A stretch of 64,000 nucleotides of DNA. Source: Hyphomicrobiales bacterium (GTDB lineage Bacteria > Pseudomonadota > Alphaproteobacteria > Rhizobiales > Xanthobacteraceae). Position 1 is the stretch's first letter. The number at the start of each line of letters is the position of its first letter. The position numbers and the translations under genes were made by a program. Positions 25,192 through 33,203 of this stretch are shown here, piece after piece. The stretch covers positions 54,739 to 118,738 of the forward strand of contig JAFKKG010000033.1 in NCBI GenBank assembly GCA_017305715.1, given 5' to 3'. The notes beneath the pieces are model-generated. The model was not told where the DNA came from. It did no database searches and was given only the letters and a program-made list of their open reading frames with translations.

Positions 25192-26796
25192 TTGTCCAGC
25201 AAATCCACCACCGTCAAGGACGCCACCTTCGACCTGCTGCGCGCGTTCGGCGTCAAGAAGGTGTTCGGCAACCCCGGCTCGACCGAACTGCCGTTCCTGA
25301 GCGACTGGCCCGGCGACATCGATTATGTGCTGGGCCTGCACGAAGCCTCGGTGGTCGGCATGGCCGACGGCTATGCGCAGGCCACCCGCAATGCCGGCTT
25401 CGTCAATTTGCATTCGGCGGCCGGGGTCGGCAATGCGCTCGGCAATATCTTCAACGCCTACCGCAACCAGACCCCGCTCGTCATCACCGCCGGCCAGCAG
25501 GCCCGATCGATCATGCCGCTGCAGCCGTTTCTGTTTGCCGAACGGGCGACGGAGTTTCCGCAGCCTTACGTGAAATACAGCATCGAGCCTGCGCGGCCGG
25601 AAGACGTGCCGGCGGCGATCGCGCGCGCCTATTACGTCGCGATGCAGCCGCCCTGCGGACCGACCTTCGTCTCGGTCCCGGTCGACGACTGGACCCGCCC
25701 GGCGCAACCGGTCGAGGCGCGCCAGGTCAGCCGCGAACTCGGTCCTGATCCGGCCGCGATGAAAGCGCTGGTGGCAGCCCTCAACGCGAGCAAGCGCCCG
25801 GCCCTCGTCGTCGGCCCCGGCGTCGATCGCGCCGAGGCCGTCGAGCTGATGGTGCGTGTCGCGGAGAAAGCCCGCGCCTCGGTATGGGTCAGCCCGTTCT
25901 CGGCGCGCTGTTCGTTCCCTGAACGGCATCCGCAATTCGCAGGCTTCCTGCACGCCTCGCCGGGGCAGGTATCCGATGCGTTACGCGATCATGATCTCGT
26001 CATCGTGATCGGCGCGCCGGTTTTCACCTTCCATGTCGAGGGCCACGCTTCGATCTTCGATGGTGCGACCACGATCTTCCAGATCACCGACGATCCGACC
26101 GCAGCCGCCGTGACGCCGTCTGGCACCAGCATCATCGCGACGATGAAGCCGGCGCTGTCGATGCTGCTGGAGCTGTTGCCAGAAACAAAGCGCGTGATCC
26201 CGGCGGGCCGCGCGCCCCTGCCCGCGCCCGCCGCCGCCGATCCGATCCCGGTCGAATTCGCGCTGGACGCACTGTTCCACGCCATGCCCGGGGATGCGGT
26301 GCTGGTCGAGGAAGCCCCGTCGCACCGACCGGCGATGCAGAAATTCATGCCGATGCGCGGCCAGGACAGTTTTTACACCATGGCGAGCGGTGGCCTCGGC
26401 TTCAGCCTGCCCGCCGCCGTCGGCATATCCCTGGGGCGCCCGGGCATCAGGACGGTCTGCCTGATCGGCGATGGCTCGGCGATGTATTCAATCCAGGCGC
26501 TGTGGACTGCGGCGCAACGCAAACTGCCGATGACCGTGGTGGTGGTCAATAATTCCGGCTACGGCGCGATGCGCTCGTTCAGCCAGGTGATGCAGGTGCG
26601 CAATGTGCCGGGCCTCGACCTGCCCGATATCGACTTCGTCAAGATCGCGGAGGGCATGGGGTGTCACGCGGTTCGCGTGAACAAGGCGTCGGAGCTTGCG
26701 GGAGCGTTGGAGCGCGGGTTGGCGCATCAGGGCACCAGCCTGATCGAGGTGATGGTGGATTCGGCGGTGCCGCTGCTTTACGCGAAGAAGGATTGA
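25192..26796 (+). CDS. mdlC: benzoylformate-decarboxylase-like ThDP enzyme, 534 aa
   Basis: The active-site residues of benzoylformate decarboxylase are all recognisable: Ser30 in VFGNPGSTELPF, Glu51 in GLHEASVVGMADGYAQ, His74 in VNLHSAAGVGNALG and His281 in APVFTFH. The PP motif is GDGSAMYSIQ...VVNNSGYG. The length is that of the family (about 530). The start is a TTG at 25192; the nearest in-frame ATG (25147) is followed by a stop. The reaction would be decarboxylation of an aromatic 2-oxoacid to the aldehyde. It lies 124 bases after the CoA operon, across a repeat, so it may be a separate unit. No mandelate genes are present. Confidence 0.85.
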   Translation: MSSKSTTVKDATFDLLRAFGVKKVFGNPGSTELPFLSDWPGDIDYVLGLHEASVVGMADGYAQATRNAGFVNLHSAAGVGNALGNIFNAYRNQTPLVITAGQQARSIMPLQPFLFAERATEFPQPYVKYSIEPARPEDVPAAIARAYYVAMQPPCGPTFVSVPVDDWTRPAQPVEARQVSRELGPDPAAMKALVAALNASKRPALVVGPGVDRAEAVELMVRVAEKARASVWVSPFSARCSFPERHPQFAGFLHASPGQVSDALRDHDLVIVIGAPVFTFHVEGHASIFDGATTIFQITDDPTAAAVTPSGTSIIATMKPALSMLLELLPETKRVIPAGRAPLPAPAAADPIPVEFALDALFHAMPGDAVLVEEAPSHRPAMQKFMPMRGQDSFYTMASGGLGFSLPAAVGISLGRPGIRTVCLIGDGSAMYSIQALWTAAQRKLPMTVVVVNNSGYGAMRSFSQVMQVRNVPGLDLPDIDFVKIAEGMGCHAVRVNKASELAGALERGLAHQGTSLIEVMVDSAVPLLYAKKD

Positions 26797-26814
26797 CGGC
26801 GACATTCGCTCCGC

Positions 26815-26893
26815 GTCATGGCGAGGAGCACTTGCGACGAAGCAATCCATTTTGCTGTGTCGGGATGGATTGCTTCGCTTCGCTCGCAATGAC
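26815..26893. repeat. palindromic intergenic repeat, family B
   Basis: GTCATGGCGAGGAGC...GACGAAGCAATCCATT...ATGGATTGCTTCGC...GCAATGAC. Well-preserved inverted halves; lies between the convergent decarboxylase and SDR genes and could terminate both. Confidence 0.85.
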
Positions 26894-26913
26894 GTCGAGA
26901 AGGCTGTGCGCCG

Positions 26914-27708
26914 TCACTTGCCGTAGGTTTCCCGCATTCTGGCCTGGATCTTCGCCATGCCCGATATCCAGCGGTCATAGTTCTCGGTCTTCTTGCGCAT
27001 GTAGCCGAGCACCTGCGGGTGCGGCAGGATCACAAACGTCTCCTGCTCCAGGCCCGCGAGCACATCCTGCGCCACCTGTTCCGCCGACAGGTCACCGTCG
27101 CCGGATTGCGGGCCTTTTGGAATGGAGCGGAGCATCGCGGTATCGACGCCTTGCGGGCACAGGATCGAGACCTTGATGCCGTCGGCCTTGTGCGAGATCG
27201 CGAGATTTTCCGCAAAGCCGACCGCGGCATGCTTGGTGGTCGAATAGGCCGGGCTGCCGACCTGCGAGAGCAGCCCTGCCGCGGAAATCGTGTTGAGGAA
27301 ATAGCCGCCGCCGCGCGCCTTCATGCGCGGGATCAGATGCCGCGCGGCATAGACATGCGCCATGACGTGGACGGCCCAGCTGCGCGCCCAGGGCTCATCC
27401 GAGGTTCCGCCCGCATTGGCGGACAGCGGATCGAACCCGCCGCCGATGCCGGCATTCGAGCAGAACAGCGCGATCGGCCCGAACTGCTTCTCGGTCTCCT
27501 CGATGACGTGAAGGATGTCCTTTTCCTTGCCGACATCGCATTTGAAGGCCGCCCCGTTGATCGGGGTGGCGACGGCCCTGGCGCCGTCCGGGTTGATATC
27601 GACGACCACGACCTTGGCCGCGCCCGCCTGGTGGAAGGCCTCGCTCAGCGCCTTGCCGATGCCGCTGGCACCGCCGGTGACAACCACGACTTTTCCGCTC
27701 ACCTGCAT
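26914..27708 (-). CDS. short-chain dehydrogenase/reductase, 264 aa
   Basis: Classical SDR: TGGASGIG cofactor motif (11-18), VVVVDINPDGA with an acidic residue after the second strand (suggesting NAD), CDVGKEKD, SNAG, and the catalytic SxxY...K as TISAAGLL...YSTTK. The lid region and a longer C-terminal helix (RKKTENYDRWISGMAKIQ) are typical of the larger SDRs near 265 residues. It runs convergent with the benzoylformate decarboxylase-like gene. It may act on an aldehyde or alcohol of the cluster, but substrate is unknown. Confidence 0.9.
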   Translation of the reverse strand: MQVSGKVVVVTGGASGIGKALSEAFHQAGAAKVVVVDINPDGARAVATPINGAAFKCDVGKEKDILHVIEETEKQFGPIALFCSNAGIGGGFDPLSANAGGTSDEPWARSWAVHVMAHVYAARHLIPRMKARGGGYFLNTISAAGLLSQVGSPAYSTTKHAAVGFAENLAISHKADGIKVSILCPQGVDTAMLRSIPKGPQSGDGDLSAEQVAQDVLAGLEQETFVILPHPQVLGYMRKKTENYDRWISGMAKIQARMRETYGK

Positions 27709-27734
27709 GGTCGCTCTCCCCTCGTTATTTTTCT

Positions 27735-28430
27735 TCAGGTCAGGACAGTATCGAGAATGGCCGTGTAGTGACAGGCCGCGCCGGCCAGCACGAAACCGTG
27801 CCAGATCGCATTCTGAAAGCGCAGCCGCTGCCAGGCATGGAAGATCACGCCGAGACTATACAGCACACCGCCGGCGAAGATGAACCACAACGCCATGGCC
27901 GGCAGCGCTTTCACCACGGCATCGTACAGCATCATGCCGCTCCAGCCCATCGCCAGATAAAGCCCGACCGCGAGCCGGTCGTATCGTCCGGGAAAGACCA
28001 GCTTGATCACGATGCCGACGATGGCTGTGCACCACACCCCGATCAGGAGCGCGATCGCGAAATAGCTGTCCTTTAATTCCATGATCAGCGGCGTATAGGT
28101 CGCGGCGATCAGCAGATAGATCGCCGAATGATCGAAACGGCGCAGCACCCATTTGGCCCGCGACACCGGCCAGAGATTGTAGGTCGCCGACAGCACCAGC
28201 ATCGCCAGCAGCCCGGCGACATAGACCGAAACCGCGGCGACATCGATCGCCGTGGCATAAACCGAGGTCAGCACGATGAGGGCGGTCGCCGCCACCAGGC
28301 CGAAACAGATGCCGACGATATGCACGATGCCGTCGGCGATCAATTCGCTGCGGTCGAAGTTCCAGCGCACGGCGCCGGCCGCGGCATGGATTGAGGTTGA
28401 TGCGAGTTGCTTCAATCTGAATATGGTCAT
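27735..28430 (-). CDS. hemolysin III / PAQR-like membrane protein, 231 aa
   Basis: Seven predicted transmembrane helices with the family motifs SELIADGIVHIVG, FDHSAIYLLIAATYTP and FQNAIWHGFVLAGAACHY. These carry the conserved Ser/Asp/His metal-site residues of the CREST/PAQR superfamily. ATG 28430 is preferred; GTG 28439 is possible. It is divergent from ycjX and shares with it an identical 11-base element about 26 bases upstream of the start. The biochemical role of bacterial members is not settled. Confidence 0.9.
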   Translation of the reverse strand: MTIFRLKQLASTSIHAAAGAVRWNFDRSELIADGIVHIVGICFGLVAATALIVLTSVYATAIDVAAVSVYVAGLLAMLVLSATYNLWPVSRAKWVLRRFDHSAIYLLIAATYTPLIMELKDSYFAIALLIGVWCTAIVGIVIKLVFPGRYDRLAVGLYLAMGWSGMMLYDAVVKALPAMALWFIFAGGVLYSLGVIFHAWQRLRFQNAIWHGFVLAGAACHYTAILDTVLT

Positions 28431-28455
28431 GCCGGCCACCAGGTTGGGTTACGGA

Positions 28456-28583
28456 GCGATAAGACATAGGCCCCGGGAGGTCAAACGCGCGGTCTTCTGC
28501 CGTTCCGACATCCCAACTGAAGCTTGATTTTGGCCCGCCAATCGCCACTTTTGCGGGTGACCGCCCGCCCATTGTCTTATCGC
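28456..28583. promoter_or_regulatory. mirrored 11-bp element before two divergent genes
   Basis: TGTCTTATCGC occurs on the plus strand at 28573-28583, 27 bases before the ycjX ATG, and on the minus strand at 28466-28456, 26 bases before the hemolysin III ATG. TTGACC and GTGACC lie 10-12 bases upstream of each copy. Same orientation relative to each gene suggests a shared promoter element or operator. Confidence 0.5.
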
Positions 28584-28609
28584 CCCTCATCGAGCCCTTC
28601 CACGACCGC

Positions 28610-30073
28610 ATGGCCCCCAGTTTTCAGGATATCGTCGAGGAAGCGCGGCTGTCGGCGCGGGCGCTGTTGGATTACGGCGACAGCTTCTTCCATCCGACCA
28701 TCCGGCTCGGCGTCACCGGCCTGTCGCGCGCCGGCAAAACCGTGTTCATCACCGCACTGATCCACGGCCTCACCCGCGGCGGCCGCTTTCCGGTGTTCGA
28801 AGCGTTCGCGACGGGGCGGATCGCGCGCGCCCGGCTCGAGCCGCAGCCCGACGATGCGGTGCCGCGCTTCGATTACGAGAACCACGTTCGCACCCTGATC
28901 GAGGAACGGCGCTGGCCGGCCTCCACCGTCGACATCAGCGAACTCCGGCTGGTGATGGACTATCAGCGCCAGAGCGGCGCAGACCGCACGCTGACGCTGG
29001 ATATCGTCGACTATCCCGGCGAATGGCTGCTCGACCTGCCGCTGCTGAACAAGAGTTTTGAGCAATGGTCGGCCGAGAGTCTTGCGCTATCACGCGAAGG
29101 CCCGCGCGAAAAACTCGCTACGCCATGGCATCAACATCTGGCGACGCTGAACGCCGAGGCCCGCGAGGACGAACCGGCCGCGCGGATGGCGGCAAAGCTG
29201 TTCACGGACTATTTGCGCGCCTGCCGCGACGAACGCTTTGCGATGAGCCTGCTGCCGCCCGGACGATTCCTGATGCCGGGCAATCTGGCGGGGTCGCCGG
29301 CACTGACATTTGCGCCGCTTGACGTCGCACCCGACGGCACTGCGCCGGACGGTTCGCTGTGGGCGATGATGCGGCGGCGCTACGAGGCCTACAAGGATGT
29401 CGTGGTGCGGCCGTTCTTCCGCGATCATTTCGCCCGGCTCGACCGCCAGATCGTGCTGGTCGATGCGCTTGCCGCCTTCAACGCCGGACCGGAGGCGCTG
29501 CATGATCTGGAAGCCGCCCTTGCCGGCATCCTCGATTGCTTCCGGATCGGCCGCAGCACGATCCTGAGCAATCTGTTCCGGCCGCGGATCGATCGCATTC
29601 TGTTTGCGGCCACCAAGGCCGATCACCTTCACCATTCGAGCCATGACCGGCTGGAGGCGATCCTGCGCCGCGCGGTCGCCAAGGCCGCCGACCGCGCCGA
29701 ATATGCCGGCGCCGCCATCGACGTGGTGGCGCTGGCTGCCGTCCGCGCCACCCGCGAGGCGATGGTCGCGCGCGGCCGCGAAAAGCTGCCGTCGCTGCTC
29801 GGCACGCCCGCGGCCGGCGAAGTCGCCAATGGCGAGACGTTCGACGGCGAAACCGAAGTGGCGACCTTTCCCGGCGACCTGCCCAGCGATCCCGAGGAAC
29901 TGTTCAAGGGCACCTTCCGCGGCCTCTCCAGCACGCCTTCCGACAAGGCCGATTATCGCTTCCTGCGCTTCCGCCCGCCGCTGCTGCAGCGCGAAGGCAA
30001 CGAGGAGCCCGCTCTGCCTCACATCCGCCTTGACCGCGCCCTCCAGTTCCTGATCGGAGACAGACTGCAATGA
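28610..30073 (+). CDS. ycjX: YcjX-family (DUF463) P-loop NTPase, 487 aa
   Basis: Walker A is LGVTGLSRAGKTVFITALIH (GLSRAGKT, 37-44); LDIVDYPGEWLLDLPLLN is the Walker B/G3-like region; ATKADHLHH is a G4-like motif. Full-length members are 460-490 residues. In enterobacteria ycjX belongs to the phage-shock and heat-shock regulons together with ycjF, exactly the arrangement here (ATGA overlap with the next gene). GTP binding is expected from the fold; the cellular role is poorly known. Confidence 0.9.
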   Translation: MAPSFQDIVEEARLSARALLDYGDSFFHPTIRLGVTGLSRAGKTVFITALIHGLTRGGRFPVFEAFATGRIARARLEPQPDDAVPRFDYENHVRTLIEERRWPASTVDISELRLVMDYQRQSGADRTLTLDIVDYPGEWLLDLPLLNKSFEQWSAESLALSREGPREKLATPWHQHLATLNAEAREDEPAARMAAKLFTDYLRACRDERFAMSLLPPGRFLMPGNLAGSPALTFAPLDVAPDGTAPDGSLWAMMRRRYEAYKDVVVRPFFRDHFARLDRQIVLVDALAAFNAGPEALHDLEAALAGILDCFRIGRSTILSNLFRPRIDRILFAATKADHLHHSSHDRLEAILRRAVAKAADRAEYAGAAIDVVALAAVRATREAMVARGREKLPSLLGTPAAGEVANGETFDGETEVATFPGDLPSDPEELFKGTFRGLSSTPSDKADYRFLRFRPPLLQREGNEEPALPHIRLDRALQFLIGDRLQ

Positions 30074-31101
30074 GCGAGAAAGCGCCTCATCGGCGGCCGG
30101 CGACGTTCAAGCTCGGCGACCCCGGCGTGATCGTGATGGACCCGGACGATGCCGGCCGCCCCGCCCGCGGCACGGTGCAGATCACGCCCGAACATGACCC
30201 CGCGCAACTGCCGGTACCGCTCGACGCCCCCCTGGTGCCGGCCCGTCGCGGCTTCCGCTGGGGCAGGCTGTTCTGGGCCGCCACCGGCGGGCTGGTGCTG
30301 CTCGGGCTCGGGCTCGGCGTCAACAATTTGATCATGGACCTGTTCGCGCGCAGCCAGACATTGGGTTACGTCGCGCTGGCGTTTGCCGTTGCCGCAGGCC
30401 TGGCGCTGACGGTCGTGATCGGGCGCGAAGTTTTCGGGCTGGCGCGGCTCGCCGCCATCGAGAAGCTGCACCAGCGCGCGGCCGACGTGCTGCGCAGCGA
30501 CGACCGCGCCGCCAGCCGGGCCGTCGTCAATGACCTCTTGAAACTCGCACATCAGAACCCGCAACTGGCGCGCGCCCGCGCCACGCTGGCGGGCCACGCC
30601 GACGACATCATCGACGGCGCCGACATGATCAAGCTGGCGGAGCGCGAATTGATGGCGCCGCTCGATGAAGAGGCACGGCGGCTGGTCTCGACGGCGGCGC
30701 AACGCGTCTCCGTCGTGACAGCCGTGAGCCCCCGCGCCCTGATCGACGTGCTGTTCGTGTTCGTCGCCGCGATGCGGCTGATCCGGCAACTGGCGCGGCT
30801 CTATGGCGGCCGCCCGGGCACGCTCGGCATGCTGAGCCTGCTGCGCCACGTGATCGGCCATCTTGCCGTCACCGGCGGCATGGCCATCGGCGACAGTCTG
30901 GTGCAGCAGATGCTCGGCCACGGCATCGCGGCCAAGCTCTCGCAGCGGCTCGGCGAAGGCGTGCTCAACGGACTGCTGACCGCCCGCCTCGGCCTCGCCG
31001 CCATCGATGTGACACGCCCGCTGCCCTTCACCGCCCTGCCGCGCCCCGCGCTCGCCGATCTCGCGAAGGATTTGCTGCGCAAGAAGGACGGCGAGGAATA
31101 A
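30070..31101 (+). CDS. ycjF: YcjF-family (DUF697/TIGR01620) membrane protein, 343 aa
   Basis: Cytoplasmic N-terminus of about 60 residues (KLGDPGVIVMDPDD, PARRGFRWGRLF), two transmembrane helices (about 68-90 and 97-120), then the DUF697 domain with LIDVLFVFVAAMRLIRQLAR and a glycine-rich GRPGTLGMLSLLRHVIGHLA. It overlaps the ycjX stop by four bases. The pair probably forms a membrane-linked stress complex. A strong repeat hairpin downstream ends the transcript. Confidence 0.9.
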   Translation: MSEKAPHRRPATFKLGDPGVIVMDPDDAGRPARGTVQITPEHDPAQLPVPLDAPLVPARRGFRWGRLFWAATGGLVLLGLGLGVNNLIMDLFARSQTLGYVALAFAVAAGLALTVVIGREVFGLARLAAIEKLHQRAADVLRSDDRAASRAVVNDLLKLAHQNPQLARARATLAGHADDIIDGADMIKLAERELMAPLDEEARRLVSTAAQRVSVVTAVSPRALIDVLFVFVAAMRLIRQLARLYGGRPGTLGMLSLLRHVIGHLAVTGGMAIGDSLVQQMLGHGIAAKLSQRLGEGVLNGLLTARLGLAAIDVTRPLPFTALPRPALADLAKDLLRKKDGEE

Positions 31102-31124
31102 TTCCGAGCGGCGCCAATGACAGC

Positions 31125-31271
31125 GCCCTCTCCCCTTGTGGGAGAGGGCATCTCCGGCGTTCCACGAACTCACTTGGGTGAGGGGATCGCTCCACGGACA
31201 CATTTGTCTCCGCGGAGACAGACCCCTCATCCGGCGCTTCGCGCCACCTTCTCCCACAAGGGGAGAAGGGG
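31125..31271. repeat. composite hairpin repeat, family C, between convergent genes
   Basis: Starts with hairpin GCCCTCTCC-ccttgtg-GGAGAGGGC (31125-31149), contains the palindrome TGTCTCCGCGGAGACA, and ends with CCTTCTCCCACAAGGGGAGAAGG. The two end hairpins are themselves related and inverted. It likely serves as a bidirectional terminator for ycjF and the FAH-family gene. Confidence 0.8.
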
Positions 31272-31299
31272 TCCAGAGCACGCGGCGGGGACTGATGTC

Positions 31300-32223
31300 T
31301 TACCCCGGCGCCACGATCTTCGTGCGCAGCGACATCAGGCCTTCGAACGAAATCACCATGTCGTCGCCGGGCCGCAGGTAGAGTTCGGCGGCATTGGGTT
31401 GGCCGACCGCGACGCCGCTCGGTGCGCCCATCGCAATCAAATCGCCCGGCTCGAACACGACGTAGCGCGAGAAATGTTCGATCACGTCGGCGATCTTGTA
31501 AAGGTAATCGCCGGTATTGGCGCGCAGGCGCTGCTTGCCGTTGACGTCGCAGGTGACCCAGAGATTGTCGGTGTCGGCGGCCTCGTCCATGGTCAGGATG
31601 TAAGGACCGACCGGCGCGAAGCCGGGCATGTTCTTGGCGGTCCAGAATCTGCTGCCGGAGGCGACTTCGCGCTTCTGGATCTCGCGGGCGCTGACGTCGT
31701 TCATCAGCGTGAAGCCCGCGATGTAATCCATCGCGTCGGCCTTCTTCACGCCATGGGCGCGCTTGCCGACGACGTAGCAAAGCTCCGGTTCGTAATCGAG
31801 CTGGGTGATGTCGGCAGGTTTCACCACCTCGTCGCCGTCACCCGACATCGTCGAGATCAGCTTGATGAAGCCGGTCGGCTCGTTCGGGATTTCAGTCAGC
31901 ATCTTGTTGGCTTGCAGTTCCTCGCGGTGCTTCCTGTTGTTCTTGCCGACGCAGAAGAACTTTGACGGGTCCGGAATCGGAGGCAGGAACTTTATGCCCG
32001 CAATGGGACGAGCCAGTTTTGCGTCTTCCGCCGCGACGACGAGATCCTGCAACGCAGCGATGGTCTGCGGGCCGGTCGTGAGCGCAAGCTTGACCGACGT
32101 TGCCGGCACCGCGCGGTGCAGGTGGTCAGCCGCGGCGACGACGTCGACGACATGATTGCCGGAAACGATACCGAACCGCGCATCAAACCCTCGCTGCGGA
32201 TCGATGAATGTTGCAAGACGCAT
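31300..32223 (-). CDS. fumarylacetoacetate-hydrolase-family protein, 307 aa
   Basis: FAH fold with metal-site motifs LDYEPELCYVVGKRAHGV and GFTLMNDVSAREIQ, plus SRFWTAKNMPGFAPVGPYI and FEPGDLIAMGAPSGVA. Members hydrolyse or decarboxylate acylpyruvates and 2-oxo acids with Mg or Mn. The ATG at 32223 lies two bases after the stop of the Bug-protein gene, so the two are one operon. The pairing suggests the binding protein supplies the organic acid that this enzyme, or a partner, processes. Confidence 0.88.
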   Translation of the reverse strand: MRLATFIDPQRGFDARFGIVSGNHVVDVVAAADHLHRAVPATSVKLALTTGPQTIAALQDLVVAAEDAKLARPIAGIKFLPPIPDPSKFFCVGKNNRKHREELQANKMLTEIPNEPTGFIKLISTMSGDGDEVVKPADITQLDYEPELCYVVGKRAHGVKKADAMDYIAGFTLMNDVSAREIQKREVASGSRFWTAKNMPGFAPVGPYILTMDEAADTDNLWVTCDVNGKQRLRANTGDYLYKIADVIEHFSRYVVFEPGDLIAMGAPSGVAVGQPNAAELYLRPGDDMVISFEGLMSLRTKIVAPG

Positions 32224-32225
32224 GC

Positions 32226-33203
32226 TTACTTTCCTCCTGGCAATTGTACGTTGTTGTCTTTCACGAGTTTGCTCCATTTGGCGACGTCGGCATTGATGTA
32301 GCGGCCGAACTCTTCGGGCGTCTGCGGCTTCGGCTCGGCGCCCAGCGTTGCCAGATGATCGCGGAATTCCTGGGTCTGCATCGCAGCCACGATCGCGTCG
32401 TTGATCTTTTTGACGATCTCGGGCGGCGTATTCGGCGGCGCCAGCAGGCCGAACCAGCCGACCGATTCGTAACCCGGCACCGCGTCGGCCACGACCGGAA
32501 CATCCGGATAGAATCTGGAGCGCTGCGTGTCGGTCACCCCGAGCGCCCTGAGCTGGCCGGATTGCACGAATTGCTGCACCACCGGCCCCGGCGCGAACAT
32601 GAAGTCGATGCGGCCGCCGAGCAGATCGGTCACGCCAGGGCCGGTTCCGCGATAGGGCACATGCAACAATTTGATTCCGGTCTCGCTGCCAAACAGCACC
32701 CCCGAGAGGTGCGATGCAGCACCAACGCCGGAGGAGCCGAACGAGAGCCCTTCGGGCTTCTCTTTGGCGTAGCTGATCAGTTCCGCCGTCGTTTTGACCG
32801 GCAATGTCGGGCTGGCGACCAGCAGATAAGGCGGCGCCGCACCGATCACGATCGGGGTGAGAACCTTGTTGACGTCGAACGGCCCAGCGCCCTCGGCGCC
32901 GGCCGACACCGCCATCAGCGCGCCGGTCGACGCCATCAGGAGCGTGTAGCCGTCGGGGGCGGCTTTCATCACCGCCCTTGTGCCGATCGCGCCCGAGGCG
33001 CCCGGCTGATTTTCCACCACGACCGGCTGGCCCCATTTGCTGTTGAGGTTCTGCGCGATGATCCGCGCCAGTACGTCGGTGCCGCCGCCGGCCGCGAACG
33101 GCACGATCATCTTGATGGCATGATCGGGATAGTCGGCGGCCCTAGCCGGCGGCGCGATAGCGCCAATCGACAGCGCCACGGCAATGATCCGAATGAAGTT
33201 CAT
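32226..33203 (-). CDS. Bug/TctC-family periplasmic solute-binding protein, 325 aa
   Basis: MNFIRIIAVALSIGAIAPPA ending ARA is a clear signal peptide. Landmarks: YPDHAIKMIVPFAAGGGTDV, LNSKWGQPVVVENQPGASG, GYTLLMASTGALM, GLSFGSSGVGAASHL and the C-terminal EFGRYINADVAKWSKLV. GGGAGAA precedes the ATG. It is upstream of, and nearly fused by spacing to, the FAH-family gene. The glycosyltransferase frame upstream overlaps its first 62 bases, probably through loss of the original stop. Confidence 0.92.
   Translation of the reverse strand: MNFIRIIAVALSIGAIAPPARAADYPDHAIKMIVPFAAGGGTDVLARIIAQNLNSKWGQPVVVENQPGASGAIGTRAVMKAAPDGYTLLMASTGALMAVSAGAEGAGPFDVNKVLTPIVIGAAPPYLLVASPTLPVKTTAELISYAKEKPEGLSFGSSGVGAASHLSGVLFGSETGIKLLHVPYRGTGPGVTDLLGGRIDFMFAPGPVVQQFVQSGQLRALGVTDTQRSRFYPDVPVVADAVPGYESVGWFGLLAPPNTPPEIVKKINDAIVAAMQTQEFRDHLATLGAEPKPQTPEEFGRYINADVAKWSKLVKDNNVQLPGGK

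Noticed and set aside
26488-26889. 133-codon minus-strand frame starting in the family B repeat
   Set aside because: The N-terminal part (RAKRSNPSRHSKMDCFVASA) is repeat translation and the rest is antisense to the benzoylformate decarboxylase-like gene.
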